Positions 40,001-48,127 of a stretch of DNA of 64,000 nt are shown here, piece after piece. This DNA is from Microbispora rosea (GTDB taxonomy: Bacteria > Actinomycetota > Actinomycetes > Streptosporangiales > Streptosporangiaceae): assembly GCF_900156315.1 (NCBI RefSeq), contig NZ_FTNI01000015.1, positions 62,001 to 126,000 on the forward strand. The letters run 5' to 3'. The notes beneath the pieces are model-generated. The model was not told the origin of the DNA, made no database searches, and saw only the letters and a program-made list of their open reading frames with translations. How positions within the stretch are numbered: position 1 is the stretch's first letter; the number at the start of each line of letters is the position of its first letter. The translations under genes were made by a program, and so were the position numbers.

Positions 40001-41053
40001 TCAGCCGCCGGTGAGCCGGGCGAACAGGCGTGCGGCCTCGGGCTGCTTCCACTCGATCCGGTTCGGATCCTTCTCGTAGGGCCGCCACGGCACGGTCAGG
40101 GCCGTGACCCGGGTGCCGGCCCGTTGCACGTCCGCCGCCAGCATGACCAGGGCGTCCAGGTCCAGCGCCGGATCCGTGGTGACCGACGTCGCGGCCACGC
40201 GGACGAGGGCGGCCAGGGCGGCGAGGTTGTCGGTACGCGAGACCTTCTTCAGCATCGCCTGCATCAGGGCCACGTTCCGCTTGATGCGGGCGATGTCGGA
40301 GCCGTCGCCCACGTAGCGCAGGCGCGCGTACGCCACGGCGGTCTCGCCGTCGATCACCGAGCGGCCGGCCGGCAGCCTGAGCTTCGACTTGGGGTCGTCC
40401 ACGGCGCGGGGGAGGGTGACCGCGACGCCGCCGAGCGCGTCGACCAGCTTCGCCAGCCCGTCGTAGCGGATGGCCACGGCGTGGTCGACGCGCACGCCCG
40501 TGGCGGACTCGACCGTCTTCCGCGCGCAGGCCAGGCCGCCGATCGCGTATGCCTGGTTGATCATGTCCGTATGCGCGGTGACGGTCCGGCCGTCGGCCGA
40601 CCGGCACTGCGGGATCTGGACCATGGAGTCGCGGGGCAGGCTGACGGCCGTCGCCTGCTTCCGGTCGGCGGACAGCCGCAGGAGGATCATGAGATCGCTC
40701 CGCTCACTCGACCCTGGGTCGTCCCAGGATGGGCGCCGGTCGGAGCCGAGGAGCAGCACGGTCAGGGCCTGGCCCTGCTTGGGCAGGCGGTCCCCGATGG
40801 GCGGCGTCAGGAGGTGCAAGCCGGTGCTCTCGCGCAGCAGCACGGTCGGCACCACGACCAGCGCGGCGGTGACCACGGCGACCGCCGCCAGCGCGATCCA
40901 GCCCGCCGGGCGTCCACCGGTGAACCACGTCAGGCGCCGGCGGCGTCCGCCCGCCACCTCGTCGAGCAGGCGCCTCCGCTGGCGCGCGAGGCCGGCCGGG
41001 GGCTCATGTTCGAGGTCGCGGCCGAGGTCGCGGAGCATCGTGAGGTCGTCCAT
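40001..41053 (-). CDS. LCP (LytR-CpsA-Psr) protein with anti-sigma-like N-terminus
   Basis: About 350 residues. The cytoplasmic N-terminus (DDLTMLRDLGRDLEHEPPAG, LARQRRRLLDEVAGG) is the short helical module commonly found in CU044_5270-type proteins encoded next to ECF sigma factors. One membrane helix follows (residues about 49-73), then an LCP domain with TVLLLGSDRRP, ERSDLMILLRLSADRKQATAVSLPRDSMV, YDGLAKLVDALGGVAVTLP and YARLRYVGDGSDIARIKR, carrying the conserved Asp/Arg residues. LCP enzymes attach wall polymers to peptidoglycan. It starts 2 bp after the ECF sigma stop, where an anti-sigma factor normally sits. Confidence 0.82.
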   Translation of the reverse strand: MDDLTMLRDLGRDLEHEPPAGLARQRRRLLDEVAGGRRRRLTWFTGGRPAGWIALAAVAVVTAALVVVPTVLLRESTGLHLLTPPIGDRLPKQGQALTVLLLGSDRRPSWDDPGSSERSDLMILLRLSADRKQATAVSLPRDSMVQIPQCRSADGRTVTAHTDMINQAYAIGGLACARKTVESATGVRVDHAVAIRYDGLAKLVDALGGVAVTLPRAVDDPKSKLRLPAGRSVIDGETAVAYARLRYVGDGSDIARIKRNVALMQAMLKKVSRTDNLAALAALVRVAATSVTTDPALDLDALVMLAADVQRAGTRVTALTVPWRPYEKDPNRIEWKQPEAARLFARLTGG

Positions 41054-41055
41054 GG

Positions 41056-41646
41056 CTACTCCTCGTCCCGCAGCGGATTGGTGTGGCCGAGCGACTCGCG
41101 CACCTTGCGACGGGCTCGGTTCAGACGCGAGCGCACGGTGCCCACGGGGATGCCGAGGGCCTGCGCCACCTCGTCGTACGACAGGTCGGCCCACGCGATG
41201 AGCAGCAGGACGTCGCGGTCGCCCTTCGACAGGCGCGCCAGCGCGGCGGCCAGCAGCGGGCGGACGGTCGACGCGCTCACGCCGTCCTCGACGCGCTCGG
41301 CCGGGGACTCCGCGACGTCGTCCAGCGGGCTGCGGGTGAGCGCCCGATAGCGGGCGGCCTCGTCGCGGTGGTGCCGGGAGACGAGCTTGCTGACGATGCC
41401 GAACAGCCAGGGACGGGCGTCGGGGCGGGTCAGGTCGTAGAGGTCCCGGCGCCGGAACGCGACCAGGAACGTCTCGCCCACCAGGTCCTCGGCGACCTCA
41501 GGACCGAGGCGGCGGGACGCGTAGCGGTAGAGCATCGACGCGTAGCGGTCGAACAGCGCCGCGAACGCCTCGGGCCGCGCCCTGGACTCGGCGATCAGGT
41601 CCGAGTCCAGGCGTGGGGTGGCAAGGGGGATCATCAACGACACCAT
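41056..41646 (-). CDS. ECF RNA polymerase sigma factor
   Basis: A 196-residue ECF sigma. Region 2 covers FAALFDRYASMLYRYASRRLGPEVAEDLVGETFLVAF and RPWLFGIVSKLVSRHHR. Region 4 includes LSKGDRDVLLLIAWADLSYDEVAQALGIPVGTVRSRLNRARRKV. It is the group partnered with CU044_5270-like proteins in actinomycetes. The next gene, 2 bp downstream, is an LCP protein with an N-terminal segment resembling those partners. Alternative start ATG at 41634 (MIPLATPRLD) is possible. Confidence 0.92.
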   Translation of the reverse strand: MVSLMIPLATPRLDSDLIAESRARPEAFAALFDRYASMLYRYASRRLGPEVAEDLVGETFLVAFRRRDLYDLTRPDARPWLFGIVSKLVSRHHRDEAARYRALTRSPLDDVAESPAERVEDGVSASTVRPLLAAALARLSKGDRDVLLLIAWADLSYDEVAQALGIPVGTVRSRLNRARRKVRESLGHTNPLRDEE

Positions 41647-41737
41647 GGCATCGAGCCGGCCTAACCCTTCGATGGGAACTGACAGCCATGTCTCGCCACT
41701 CGCCGCGCTTCGGGTTCACGGTGTATGGACCAGACAC

Positions 41738-41767
41738 TACTCGTCGACGTATAGTCGCTTACGAGTA
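41738..41767 (+). promoter_or_regulatory. PadR promoter flanked by TACTCGT/ACGAGTA operator arms
   Basis: Perfect 7-bp inverted arms at 41738-41744 and 41761-41767 enclose the -10 TATAGT (41750-41755). TGGACC at 41726-41731 with 18-nt spacing is the -35. A bound dimer would block the -10, so autorepression is likely. Confidence 0.65.
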
Positions 41768-41785
41768 TCAGGATGGAGTGAGATC

Positions 41786-42436
41786 ATGGCCGGACGGCGG
41801 AAGGTGAGCAACCTTCTGGGCCTGGCCGTGCTCGCGACCGTCATCGAGCGGCCGATGCACCCGTATGAGATGGCCAGGCTGATCCGCGACCGCGGCAAGG
41901 ACCGCGACATGAGCGTCAAGTGGGGCTCGTTCTACACCGTCGTCCGGAACCTGGAGAAACACGGATTCATCGCCGTGGAGGGGATCGCACGGGAGGGGGC
42001 GCACCCCGAGCGCACGATCTACCACATCACGGACGCCGGGCGGGCGGAACTGGCCGACTGGGTGCGCGACCTGGTCGCGACCCCGGAACGCGAGCAGTCA
42101 GGCTTCCAGGCGGGTCTTTCCGTGAGCGGGGTGCTTCCGCCGGAGGAGCTGGCCGGACTGCTGCTGCGGCGGCTGGCCCTGCTGGAGGAGGACATCGCCG
42201 CGCAGCGGGAGATGCTCGACGTGTCATGCCGGGAGGGAGTGCCTCGGCTGTTCCTCATCGAGGCGGAGTATGACCTTGCCGTCCGTGAGGCCGAGGCGTC
42301 CTGGGTGCGCGCCTTCGCGGAGGAGCTGACCACCGGCTCGTTCCCCGGCCTGCCGATGTGGCGGGCCTGGCACGAGTCCGGGCAGATGCCGCCCGAGGTG
42401 GCCGAACTCGCGGAAAGGGGCCTCACAACGGACTGA
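41786..42436 (+). CDS. PadR family transcriptional regulator
   Basis: About 216 residues, the long PadR form with a C-terminal coiled dimer domain (Vir_act_alpha_C). DNA-binding part: LLGLAVLATVIERPMHPYEM, VKWGSFYTVVRNLEKHGFIAV, HPERTIYHITDAGRAEL. The C-terminal helices span ERLALLEEDIAAQREML-like sequence and AEASWVRAFAEELTTG. The ATG at 41786 follows GGAGTGAG. The promoter carries a clear palindromic operator. The methyltransferase downstream may be the co-regulated target, although a terminator-like hairpin lies between. Confidence 0.9.
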   Translation: MAGRRKVSNLLGLAVLATVIERPMHPYEMARLIRDRGKDRDMSVKWGSFYTVVRNLEKHGFIAVEGIAREGAHPERTIYHITDAGRAELADWVRDLVATPEREQSGFQAGLSVSGVLPPEELAGLLLRRLALLEEDIAAQREMLDVSCREGVPRLFLIEAEYDLAVREAEASWVRAFAEELTTGSFPGLPMWRAWHESGQMPPEVAELAERGLTTD

Positions 42437-42447
42437 ACTCGTCAGGA

Positions 42448-42488
42448 CGGACCCCGGCCGAGGTGCGGGAACACCCGGCCGGAGTCCG
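42448..42488 (+). terminator. imperfect hairpin after PadR
   Basis: CGGAC-C-CCGGCCG and CGGCCGG-A-GTCCG pair with one bulge per side around a 15-nt loop; likely terminator for the PadR gene. Confidence 0.45.
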
Positions 42489-42605
42489 TGACCCTCGAAC
42501 CGAGACCCGCGGGCGGAATCCGGTCGGAAGGTGGCAACCGCAAGGATAGCCGGGCTTCCTCCACGGGCCGGTTCGGACACGCATGATCCGGAACCGGAGG
42601 AGACC

Positions 42606-43274
42606 ATGGAGAAGATCTCGCAGAAGCAGGCGCCCGGCATGGAGGGCGCGATGGCCCGGTGGTACGCGCGGCAGCGCGCCTCGGCGCCCCAGATCGCCGC
42701 CGTACGGCGGTACGCGGCGCAGGTCACCGCCGGCCTGCCCGCAGGAGCGGCCGTCCTGGAGGTGGCCCCGGGGCCCGGTTATCTGGCCGTCGAGATGGCC
42801 CGGCTGGGCTGTGCGATGAGCGCGATCGATCTCAGCCGTACGTTCGTGGAGATCACCGCGGAGAACGCCGCCCGGGCGGGGGTGCGCGTCGACGTGCGGC
42901 AGGGCGACGCCGCCGACCTCCCCTATCCCGGCGGCTCGTTCGACCTGATCGTCTGTCAGGCCGCGTTCAAGAACTTCGGACGGCCCGTCCGCGTGCTGGA
43001 CGAGATGCACCGGGTGCTGCGGCACGGCGGCACGGCGATCATCAACGACATGAGCCGGGAGGCGTCCAGGACCGCCATCGACAAGGAGGTCGCAGGGATG
43101 GGGCTCACCCCGCTGAACTCCCTGATGACCAAGGTGCCGCTGCTGGCGCTGCGCCGCCGCGCCTACTCCCGGTACGTGTTCGCCCGCCTCGCCGCCGAGA
43201 GCGCGTTCGGAACCTGTGAGATCCGTACGGAGGGGATCAGCATCGAGGTGCGGCTGACCAAGCGGGCCCGGTAG
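42606..43274 (+). CDS. class I SAM-dependent methyltransferase
   Basis: About 222 residues of the Methyltransf_11/25 type. Motif I is VLEVAPGPGYLAVEMARLG (about residue 57), the post-I acidic residue is in MSAIDLS, motif II is VRQGDAADLPYPGGSFDLIV and motif III VLRHGGTAIINDM. Acceptor unknown. GGAGGAG stands directly before the ATG at 42606. It follows a PadR regulator on the same strand. Confidence 0.85.
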   Translation: MEKISQKQAPGMEGAMARWYARQRASAPQIAAVRRYAAQVTAGLPAGAAVLEVAPGPGYLAVEMARLGCAMSAIDLSRTFVEITAENAARAGVRVDVRQGDAADLPYPGGSFDLIVCQAAFKNFGRPVRVLDEMHRVLRHGGTAIINDMSREASRTAIDKEVAGMGLTPLNSLMTKVPLLALRRRAYSRYVFARLAAESAFGTCEIRTEGISIEVRLTKRAR

Positions 43275-43349
43275 GCGTCCGCGGGTCCGGGGCCGCGGCG
43301 TCCAGGCGCCGCGCCTCGGCCGGCGGGTGGCGGTCAGTGCGACCGGCCG

Positions 43350-44609
43350 TCAGCGCGTCGCGGCCGGCACGCCCGCGGGCTCGTCGTCGGCGACCCGCAG
43401 CCCGCGCACGCCGGGGGCGAGCAGCGCGGCCAGCGTGACCAGGATGATGACCGCCCCGCAGGCGACCAGCGCCGGCCGCGGCCCCACCCCGATGGCCACC
43501 GGCCCGGCCAGCAGCAGGCCGAGCGGCCCGAACATCAGGGACCCGAGCGCGTCGTAGGAGCTCACGCGTGACAGCGACTCGGCCGGGATCTCGCGCTGCA
43601 TGGTGGTCTGCCACAGCACGCCGAAGATGTCGAAGCACACCCCCATCACGAACGCCCCGCCCACGACGGTCCACAGCGGTGCGCTCAGGCCGAGCAGCAC
43701 GTACGGCGCGGCGGTGGGCAGCGTGAGGAGCGTGGCGAACAGGATGGGCCGCCGGGGCCGCAGGCGCAGCGTGACGACCACCCCCACGATCATGCCGACG
43801 GCCTCGCCCGCGAGGACGGCCGACCAGGCGGGTGCCCCGCCCAGCGACTGCTTGGCGACCAGCGGCCCGAGCACGCCGTGAGCGGCCTGCAGTGCCATGA
43901 CCAGGACCGAGAACTGGGCGACGACCACCCACAGCCACTGCCGCGACACGAACTCGCGCCAGCCGTCCCGCAGCTCGGCCAGCACCGAGTGCCCGCCGCC
44001 GGCCGCGCGCTCGGCGGGAGTGAGGCGCAGCAGCGCGATCAGCACGGCGGCCACGGCGAACATCGCGCCGCTGGCCGTCAGCGCCCACCCGCCCCCCAGC
44101 AGGACCACGGCCGCGCCGCTCAGCACGAGGCCGGTGACGCGGGCGATGTTCTGTCCCAGTCCCAGCAGCGCGTTCGCGGTCTGCAACCGGTCGGCGGGCA
44201 CCACGTCCGGGATGATTCCGGTGAGGGCGGGGAACAGGACCGCGGAGGCGATGCCGCTCACCGCGCTCGCGGTCACGAGGGCGGGCAGCGGCGTCCAGCC
44301 GGTGAGCATCATCGCGGCCAGGCAGAAGTACGCCGCCGCGTTGAGCGACTCCCCCACCATCATGACGCGGTGGCGCGGCAGCCGGTCGGCGATCACCCCG
44401 CCGACGAGCATGAACAGCACCATCGGCAGCGCCTCGGCGGTGAGCACGGCGGACAGCGTCGTGGCGGTCGCGCCCGGGAGGCCGAGCACGCCGAAGGCGA
44501 GGGCCACCGGCGCGAAGGCGGTGCCGAGTACGGAGATCGTCCGGGCCGCCAGCAGCAGGGCGAACCGCCGATCCCTGAGCAGGCCGAGATCACGGCGGAG
44601 GCCAGGCAT
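43350..44609 (-). CDS. MFS transporter (MFS_3/enterobactin exporter-like)
   Basis: A 419-residue, roughly 12-helix major facilitator. Loop 2-3 signature GGVIADRLPRHRVMMVGES and the helix 5 region ALLGLGQNIARVTGLVLSGA resemble the MFS_3/EntS-like exporters of actinomycetes. Probably a proton-driven small-molecule efflux pump; substrate unknown. I choose the ATG at 44609 (MPGLRRDLGLL), 8 nt after CCGGAG. The longer frame would code the 16-bp repeats upstream. Confidence 0.88.
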   Translation of the reverse strand: MPGLRRDLGLLRDRRFALLLAARTISVLGTAFAPVALAFGVLGLPGATATTLSAVLTAEALPMVLFMLVGGVIADRLPRHRVMMVGESLNAAAYFCLAAMMLTGWTPLPALVTASAVSGIASAVLFPALTGIIPDVVPADRLQTANALLGLGQNIARVTGLVLSGAAVVLLGGGWALTASGAMFAVAAVLIALLRLTPAERAAGGGHSVLAELRDGWREFVSRQWLWVVVAQFSVLVMALQAAHGVLGPLVAKQSLGGAPAWSAVLAGEAVGMIVGVVVTLRLRPRRPILFATLLTLPTAAPYVLLGLSAPLWTVVGGAFVMGVCFDIFGVLWQTTMQREIPAESLSRVSSYDALGSLMFGPLGLLLAGPVAIGVGPRPALVACGAVIILVTLAALLAPGVRGLRVADDEPAGVPAATR

Positions 44610-44625
44610 GAGAACAACTCCGGAG

Positions 44626-44657
44626 GACGCGGAACAGAGAAGACGCGGAACAGAGAA
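44626..44657. repeat. 16-bp direct repeat, two copies
   Basis: GACGCGGAACAGAGAA occurs twice back to back in the 5' leader region of the MFS gene. Confidence 0.7.
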
Positions 44658-44795
44658 GAAGGAGGGCGACACATCATCGTCCCCTCCCCGCCCGTGTCCG
44701 TCACCTCATTTATGGCGGGTGCGGGGCATCGGCCGGATCCCGGGACCGGCCGGGAGACGGGCGGAGACCGCCGTGTGCGTCCGCGACCAGCGCGT

Positions 44796-44814
44796 CCGGA
44801 GCCGCCGGCTCCGG
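44796..44814 (-). terminator. hairpin after the GDPD gene
   Basis: CCGGAGCC-GCC-GGCTCCGG, an 8-bp perfect stem immediately after the stop codon of the minus-strand gene. Confidence 0.5.
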
Positions 44815-45639
44815 TCAGGCGCCGGAATAGCGGAGGCATCTGCCGCCGAGCCAGGCGCGGTAGTCCGCGGTGTGGCTGGTCATCACGCTGTTGGGAGCCT
44901 GGTCGAGCACGGCCTGCCACTGCGGTTCGTTGAGCTGCCAGGGCGGCGGCGGCTCGTCCCACGTGACGCCGTCGGTCCACTTCGCCGCCGAACCTCGCAG
45001 GTGTTCCGGCAGCCGGTCGGCGAGCTCCGCCTTGATCCACTTGTCGCGGGAGTAGACGAGGATCGGCTGCGCGTCCTGCCGCTCGACGATGGGATCGATG
45101 ATCTCCCGCCAGGCCGCCGCGCCGTACGCGGGATCGGCGAGGACGGGCGCGGCGGCCTTCTTGATCTCCAGCAGCGCGAGCAGCCCCAGGGCGCCGACGT
45201 GGTCGAGCCACTCCCGCAGGGTCGGCACGCGCTCACCCGCGTACGGCCCGCGGGCGACGCGGCGGTCGCGCAGGTCGCCGGGCCCGTCGGCCCACCCGAT
45301 CGCGCGGATCTCCTGCCGGGGCCCGGTCAGCCCGTTGGTCGTCCTGTTGTGCCACATGACGGCCTTGGTGCCCTCCCGGGTGAGCTGGACGTCGGCCTCG
45401 ACGCCGTCGGCGCCCCACGAAGCCTGGTCGTCGACCGCCCGCAGCACGTTGGGCTGGCGGATCACGTCCTTGGCCTTGGCGCCGGCGCTCTTCGGGTAGC
45501 CGCCGTGGCCGATCACCAGCGGACACGGCGGCGGCTCCGCCGCGTGCGCGGATGCGGGCGTGGGTGCGGGCGTGGGTGCGGAAGCGGCGGCCGCCGCGAC
45601 CACGAGGGCCAGCGCGGCTCTCACCGCTGCCCTGGTCAT
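44815..45639 (-). CDS. secreted glycerophosphodiester phosphodiesterase-like protein
   Basis: About 274 residues. A signal peptide (AAVRAALALVVAAAAASAPT...ASAHA) indicates export. The GDPD fold is seen in LVIGHGGYPKSAG (HR of the family replaced by HG), DGVEADVQLTREGTKAVMWHN with metal-binding Glu and Asp and the catalytic-type His, and VPTLREWLDHV, LLALLEIKKA. Known members hydrolyse glycerophosphodiesters to glycerol 3-phosphate. The HR-to-HG change may affect activity. GGGAGGACG precedes the ATG. Confidence 0.82.
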   Translation of the reverse strand: MTRAAVRAALALVVAAAAASAPTPAPTPASAHAAEPPPCPLVIGHGGYPKSAGAKAKDVIRQPNVLRAVDDQASWGADGVEADVQLTREGTKAVMWHNRTTNGLTGPRQEIRAIGWADGPGDLRDRRVARGPYAGERVPTLREWLDHVGALGLLALLEIKKAAAPVLADPAYGAAAWREIIDPIVERQDAQPILVYSRDKWIKAELADRLPEHLRGSAAKWTDGVTWDEPPPPWQLNEPQWQAVLDQAPNSVMTSHTADYRAWLGGRCLRYSGA

Positions 45640-46029
45640 CGCTCGTCCTCCCTGCTCGCTCCGTGCCCGCCCCCTGCTCGCTCCCTGCCCGCCGTGCGGC
45701 CGACCAGCCATTGTGCGCGCCGCCGGGGGAATGGGCGGCGCGCGCCGCGCGGGCGGACCCTTTCTTGACGACTACGGGGAGCGGTGCAGGCGAGCTGGGC
45801 GGCCTGGAGTCCCGAGTACGCCCGAGCAGGTAAAAAGTGGGCAAACGATCCCGGGAGCCGAAGGGGAGTGTGGCCAGGGACGGACGGAACCTCGCGGGAG
45901 GCCACGGGGCATCCGGTGCCTATCCCAACGCGCGGAAGGTAACCTCATCGGGAAGGCAAGAGCGATCCTCCGGACAGTCCGCTCTTGTGGATACCTCGGG
46001 GAAGGTGGCCCATGGGCGGAGGTGATCGC
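45640..46029. other. 390-bp gene-free divergent region
   Basis: Between the GDPD gene (minus) and the PP2C gene (plus). It contains a near-direct 20-bp repeat (CTGCTCGCTCC...CCCGCC at about 45652 and 45674), a GC-rich inverted stretch around 45715-45750, and the hairpin at 45958-45986. GGAGGTGAT before 46030 is a strong ribosome binding site. No convincing gene is seen. Confidence 0.55.
45958..45986 (+). promoter_or_regulatory. hairpin upstream of the PP2C gene
   Basis: AAGAGCG (45958-45964) pairs with CGCTCTT (45980-45986). It lies 43 nt before the start, so it may be part of the 5' leader. Confidence 0.4.
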
Positions 46030-47583
46030 ATGACGCGGCTCAGTCCTGTGAGCGGCCACCCTCTCGAAGGGTCCCCCGAAGCCGTGGCCGGGCTGGTGCA
46101 AGCCGTGCTCGATGCGATCGCGAACCAGGGCGTCTGGTTGCTGCCCATCCACGATCAGGCCGGTGCGATCCGCGACTTCGAGGTGTGCGCGGCCAGTCCC
46201 GAGGCCAGGGACATCCGCGACAGGGCCGGCAAGGAGCTCGTCGGCCTGCGCACGATCGAGGCGTATCCGGGCGTCGCCGGCTCCCCTCTGTGGGACGCCT
46301 ACCTCCGTGTGATGGAGACCGGGGAACCCGAGGATGTCGACCCCTACGTGCACCGGGAGGACGGGGGCGGCGTGCCCGCTCTGTCCACCTACGGCGTCCG
46401 CCTCGCCCCCCTGCAGGGCGGCCTTCTCGTCTCCTGGGTCCGCCACGACAGGGAGGAGCGCCTGTCGGCCCGGCTACTCCACACCGAGCGCCTGGGACAC
46501 CTCGGCTGGGGACACTGGAACCTGATCACGGGCGAGGCCGAGTGGTCCGACCAGCTTTACGTCATCCACGGACGTGACCCGGCCGAAGGACCGTTCGCGC
46601 TGGAGCACTACCGCGAGATCGCCCACCCCGACGACGTCCCGATCGTCGAGCACGCGCTGATGACGCTGGGCGGCAGCGGCGGGCCGCACGAGTTCGACAT
46701 CCGCATCCGTGTCGGTGACGAGTACCGGCACATCAGGGCGACGGCCGAGGTCACCCGGGACGTGGAGGGAAGACCCGTCGAGATCCACGGCGTCGTGCAG
46801 GACGTGACCGACTGGCGCAGGACCGCCGACGAGCTCGCCGAGGTCACCCAGCGACTGGAGGAGGAGTCGCAGCTCACCGCGCGACTGCAGAGCATCATCC
46901 TGCCGATGCAGGACTCGGTGCCCGGGCTGCAGCTCGGCGTGCGCTACTTTCCCGCCGAGACGGCGCCGCTGGGCGGTGACTGGTATCAGGCCATCCACCT
47001 CGACCACGGGGAGGCGCTGCTGGCCGTGGGCGACGTCGCCGGGCACGGCCTGGCCGCCGCCTCCGCCATGGCCAAGCTGCGGCACGCGATCACGGGGCTG
47101 GCCTTCGCCGATCACGATCCGGCGCAGATCCTCGTGGCGCTGAACCGGCTGCTGCGGCGGATGCGGCCCGACGTGCTGGCGACGTCCGTCGTGGCCCACT
47201 ACCGCATGAAGGACCGTACGCTGAGGTGGACCCACGCGGGTCACCCGCCCATGCTGCTCGTCAGAGGGAGCAGGGTGCACCGGCTGCTGCACCCCGGCGT
47301 GCTGCTCGGCGTCTTCGAGGACGTGAGCTACAGCTGCGCCGAGATGCAGCTGGAGCCGGACGACCTGCTCCTCATGTTCACCGACGGCCTCATCGAACGC
47401 CCGGGCCGGGACCTGTTCGAAGGCCTCGACATCCTCAGCGCGGCGATCGCCGGGACCGTGCCGAAGGTGCCGCCGCAGGATCGTGTGGCGGCGGTCATGG
47501 AGGCCCTGGCCCCGAGCAACACCGGCGACGACACCTGCATCCTGGTCGCGCGCATTCTGCCGAACTCCTTGGAAGTGTTCTGA
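46030..47583 (+). CDS. PAS-domain PP2C (SpoIIE-type) protein phosphatase
   Basis: A 517-residue cytoplasmic phosphatase. The N-terminal part up to about 130 resembles a degenerate PAS/sensor module (GVWLLPIHDQAGAIRDFEV). A PAS_3-like domain spans about 140-265 (WNLITGEAEWSDQLYVIHGR, IRVGDEYRHIRATAEVTRDVEGRPVEIHG). The C-terminal RsbU/SpoIIE PP2C domain covers about 290-515: LGGDWYQAIHLDHGEALLAVGDVAGHGLAAA with metal-binding Asp residues, GVFEDVSYS, LMFTDGLIE and TGDDTCILVARIL. It should dephosphorylate a STAS anti-sigma antagonist, and one is encoded directly downstream (TGATG overlap). Confidence 0.92.
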   Translation: MTRLSPVSGHPLEGSPEAVAGLVQAVLDAIANQGVWLLPIHDQAGAIRDFEVCAASPEARDIRDRAGKELVGLRTIEAYPGVAGSPLWDAYLRVMETGEPEDVDPYVHREDGGGVPALSTYGVRLAPLQGGLLVSWVRHDREERLSARLLHTERLGHLGWGHWNLITGEAEWSDQLYVIHGRDPAEGPFALEHYREIAHPDDVPIVEHALMTLGGSGGPHEFDIRIRVGDEYRHIRATAEVTRDVEGRPVEIHGVVQDVTDWRRTADELAEVTQRLEEESQLTARLQSIILPMQDSVPGLQLGVRYFPAETAPLGGDWYQAIHLDHGEALLAVGDVAGHGLAAASAMAKLRHAITGLAFADHDPAQILVALNRLLRRMRPDVLATSVVAHYRMKDRTLRWTHAGHPPMLLVRGSRVHRLLHPGVLLGVFEDVSYSCAEMQLEPDDLLLMFTDGLIERPGRDLFEGLDILSAAIAGTVPKVPPQDRVAAVMEALAPSNTGDDTCILVARILPNSLEVF

Positions 47584-47966
47584 TGTCCGATCTTCCCCAC
47601 CTCTCGACAGCCGAGGCCACGTTCGCCGCCGAGAGCAGCGGAAGCATCGGAGTGCTGACGGTGCGGGGGACGCTCGACTTCACCACACACGAACAGGCCA
47701 CCGAATTCTTCGACAAGGCATTCGCCCAGTTCGGTCCGTACCTCGTGGTGAACCTGCTCGAGCTCGACTTCCTCGACTCCAGGGCGACGGGGCTGCTGGT
47801 CACCCGCTGGAAGCGGGCGCTCGAAGAGGGAGGCTGGCTGGGCCTCGTCGCGGTCGAGCGGGGCGCCGCCCGCGCGTTGTGGATCACCGGGCTGGCGTCC
47901 CACGTCCCGATCTTCCCCACCGTCGCGGACGCCCTCGCCGCCGCGCCGTCCCGCGACGCCGAATAG
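47583..47966 (+). CDS. STAS domain anti-sigma factor antagonist
   Basis: A 127-residue STAS protein: GSIGVLTVRGTLDFTTHEQAT, then LVVNLLELDFLDSRATGLLVTRW, where Ser in FLDSRA is the expected phosphorylation site. In RsbV/SpoIIAA systems the unphosphorylated form binds an anti-sigma kinase and frees a sigma factor. Its start overlaps the stop of the PP2C phosphatase that should reactivate it. No kinase/anti-sigma gene is adjacent, so the partner acts from elsewhere. Confidence 0.9.
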   Translation: MSDLPHLSTAEATFAAESSGSIGVLTVRGTLDFTTHEQATEFFDKAFAQFGPYLVVNLLELDFLDSRATGLLVTRWKRALEEGGWLGLVAVERGAARALWITGLASHVPIFPTVADALAAAPSRDAE

Positions 47967-48012
47967 CCCGCGACGCCGAATAGCCCGCGGGGCCGAACAG
48001 CCCGCGGGGCCG
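47954..48012. repeat. 17-bp tandem repeat at the end of the STAS gene
   Basis: CGACGCCGAATAGCCCG twice exactly, then CGGGGCCGAACAGCCCG and a partial copy. The first unit contains the stop codon, so the repeat grew across the 3' end of the gene. Confidence 0.8.
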
Positions 48013-48127
48013 TCGTCCCGAACCGCCACCCGGCGTCCAACTCCTTTCCACCCGCCAGCTCTGGGCGGGATAGAGCCCATGAGCGGGGGTAACACCCGAG
48101 GAAGTCGGCCGTGGAGGGGGCGAAGCC

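Noticed and set aside
44610..44672. N-terminal extension of the MFS transporter
   Set aside because: It would code the two 16-bp direct repeats and has no ribosome binding site; the ATG at 44609 has one.
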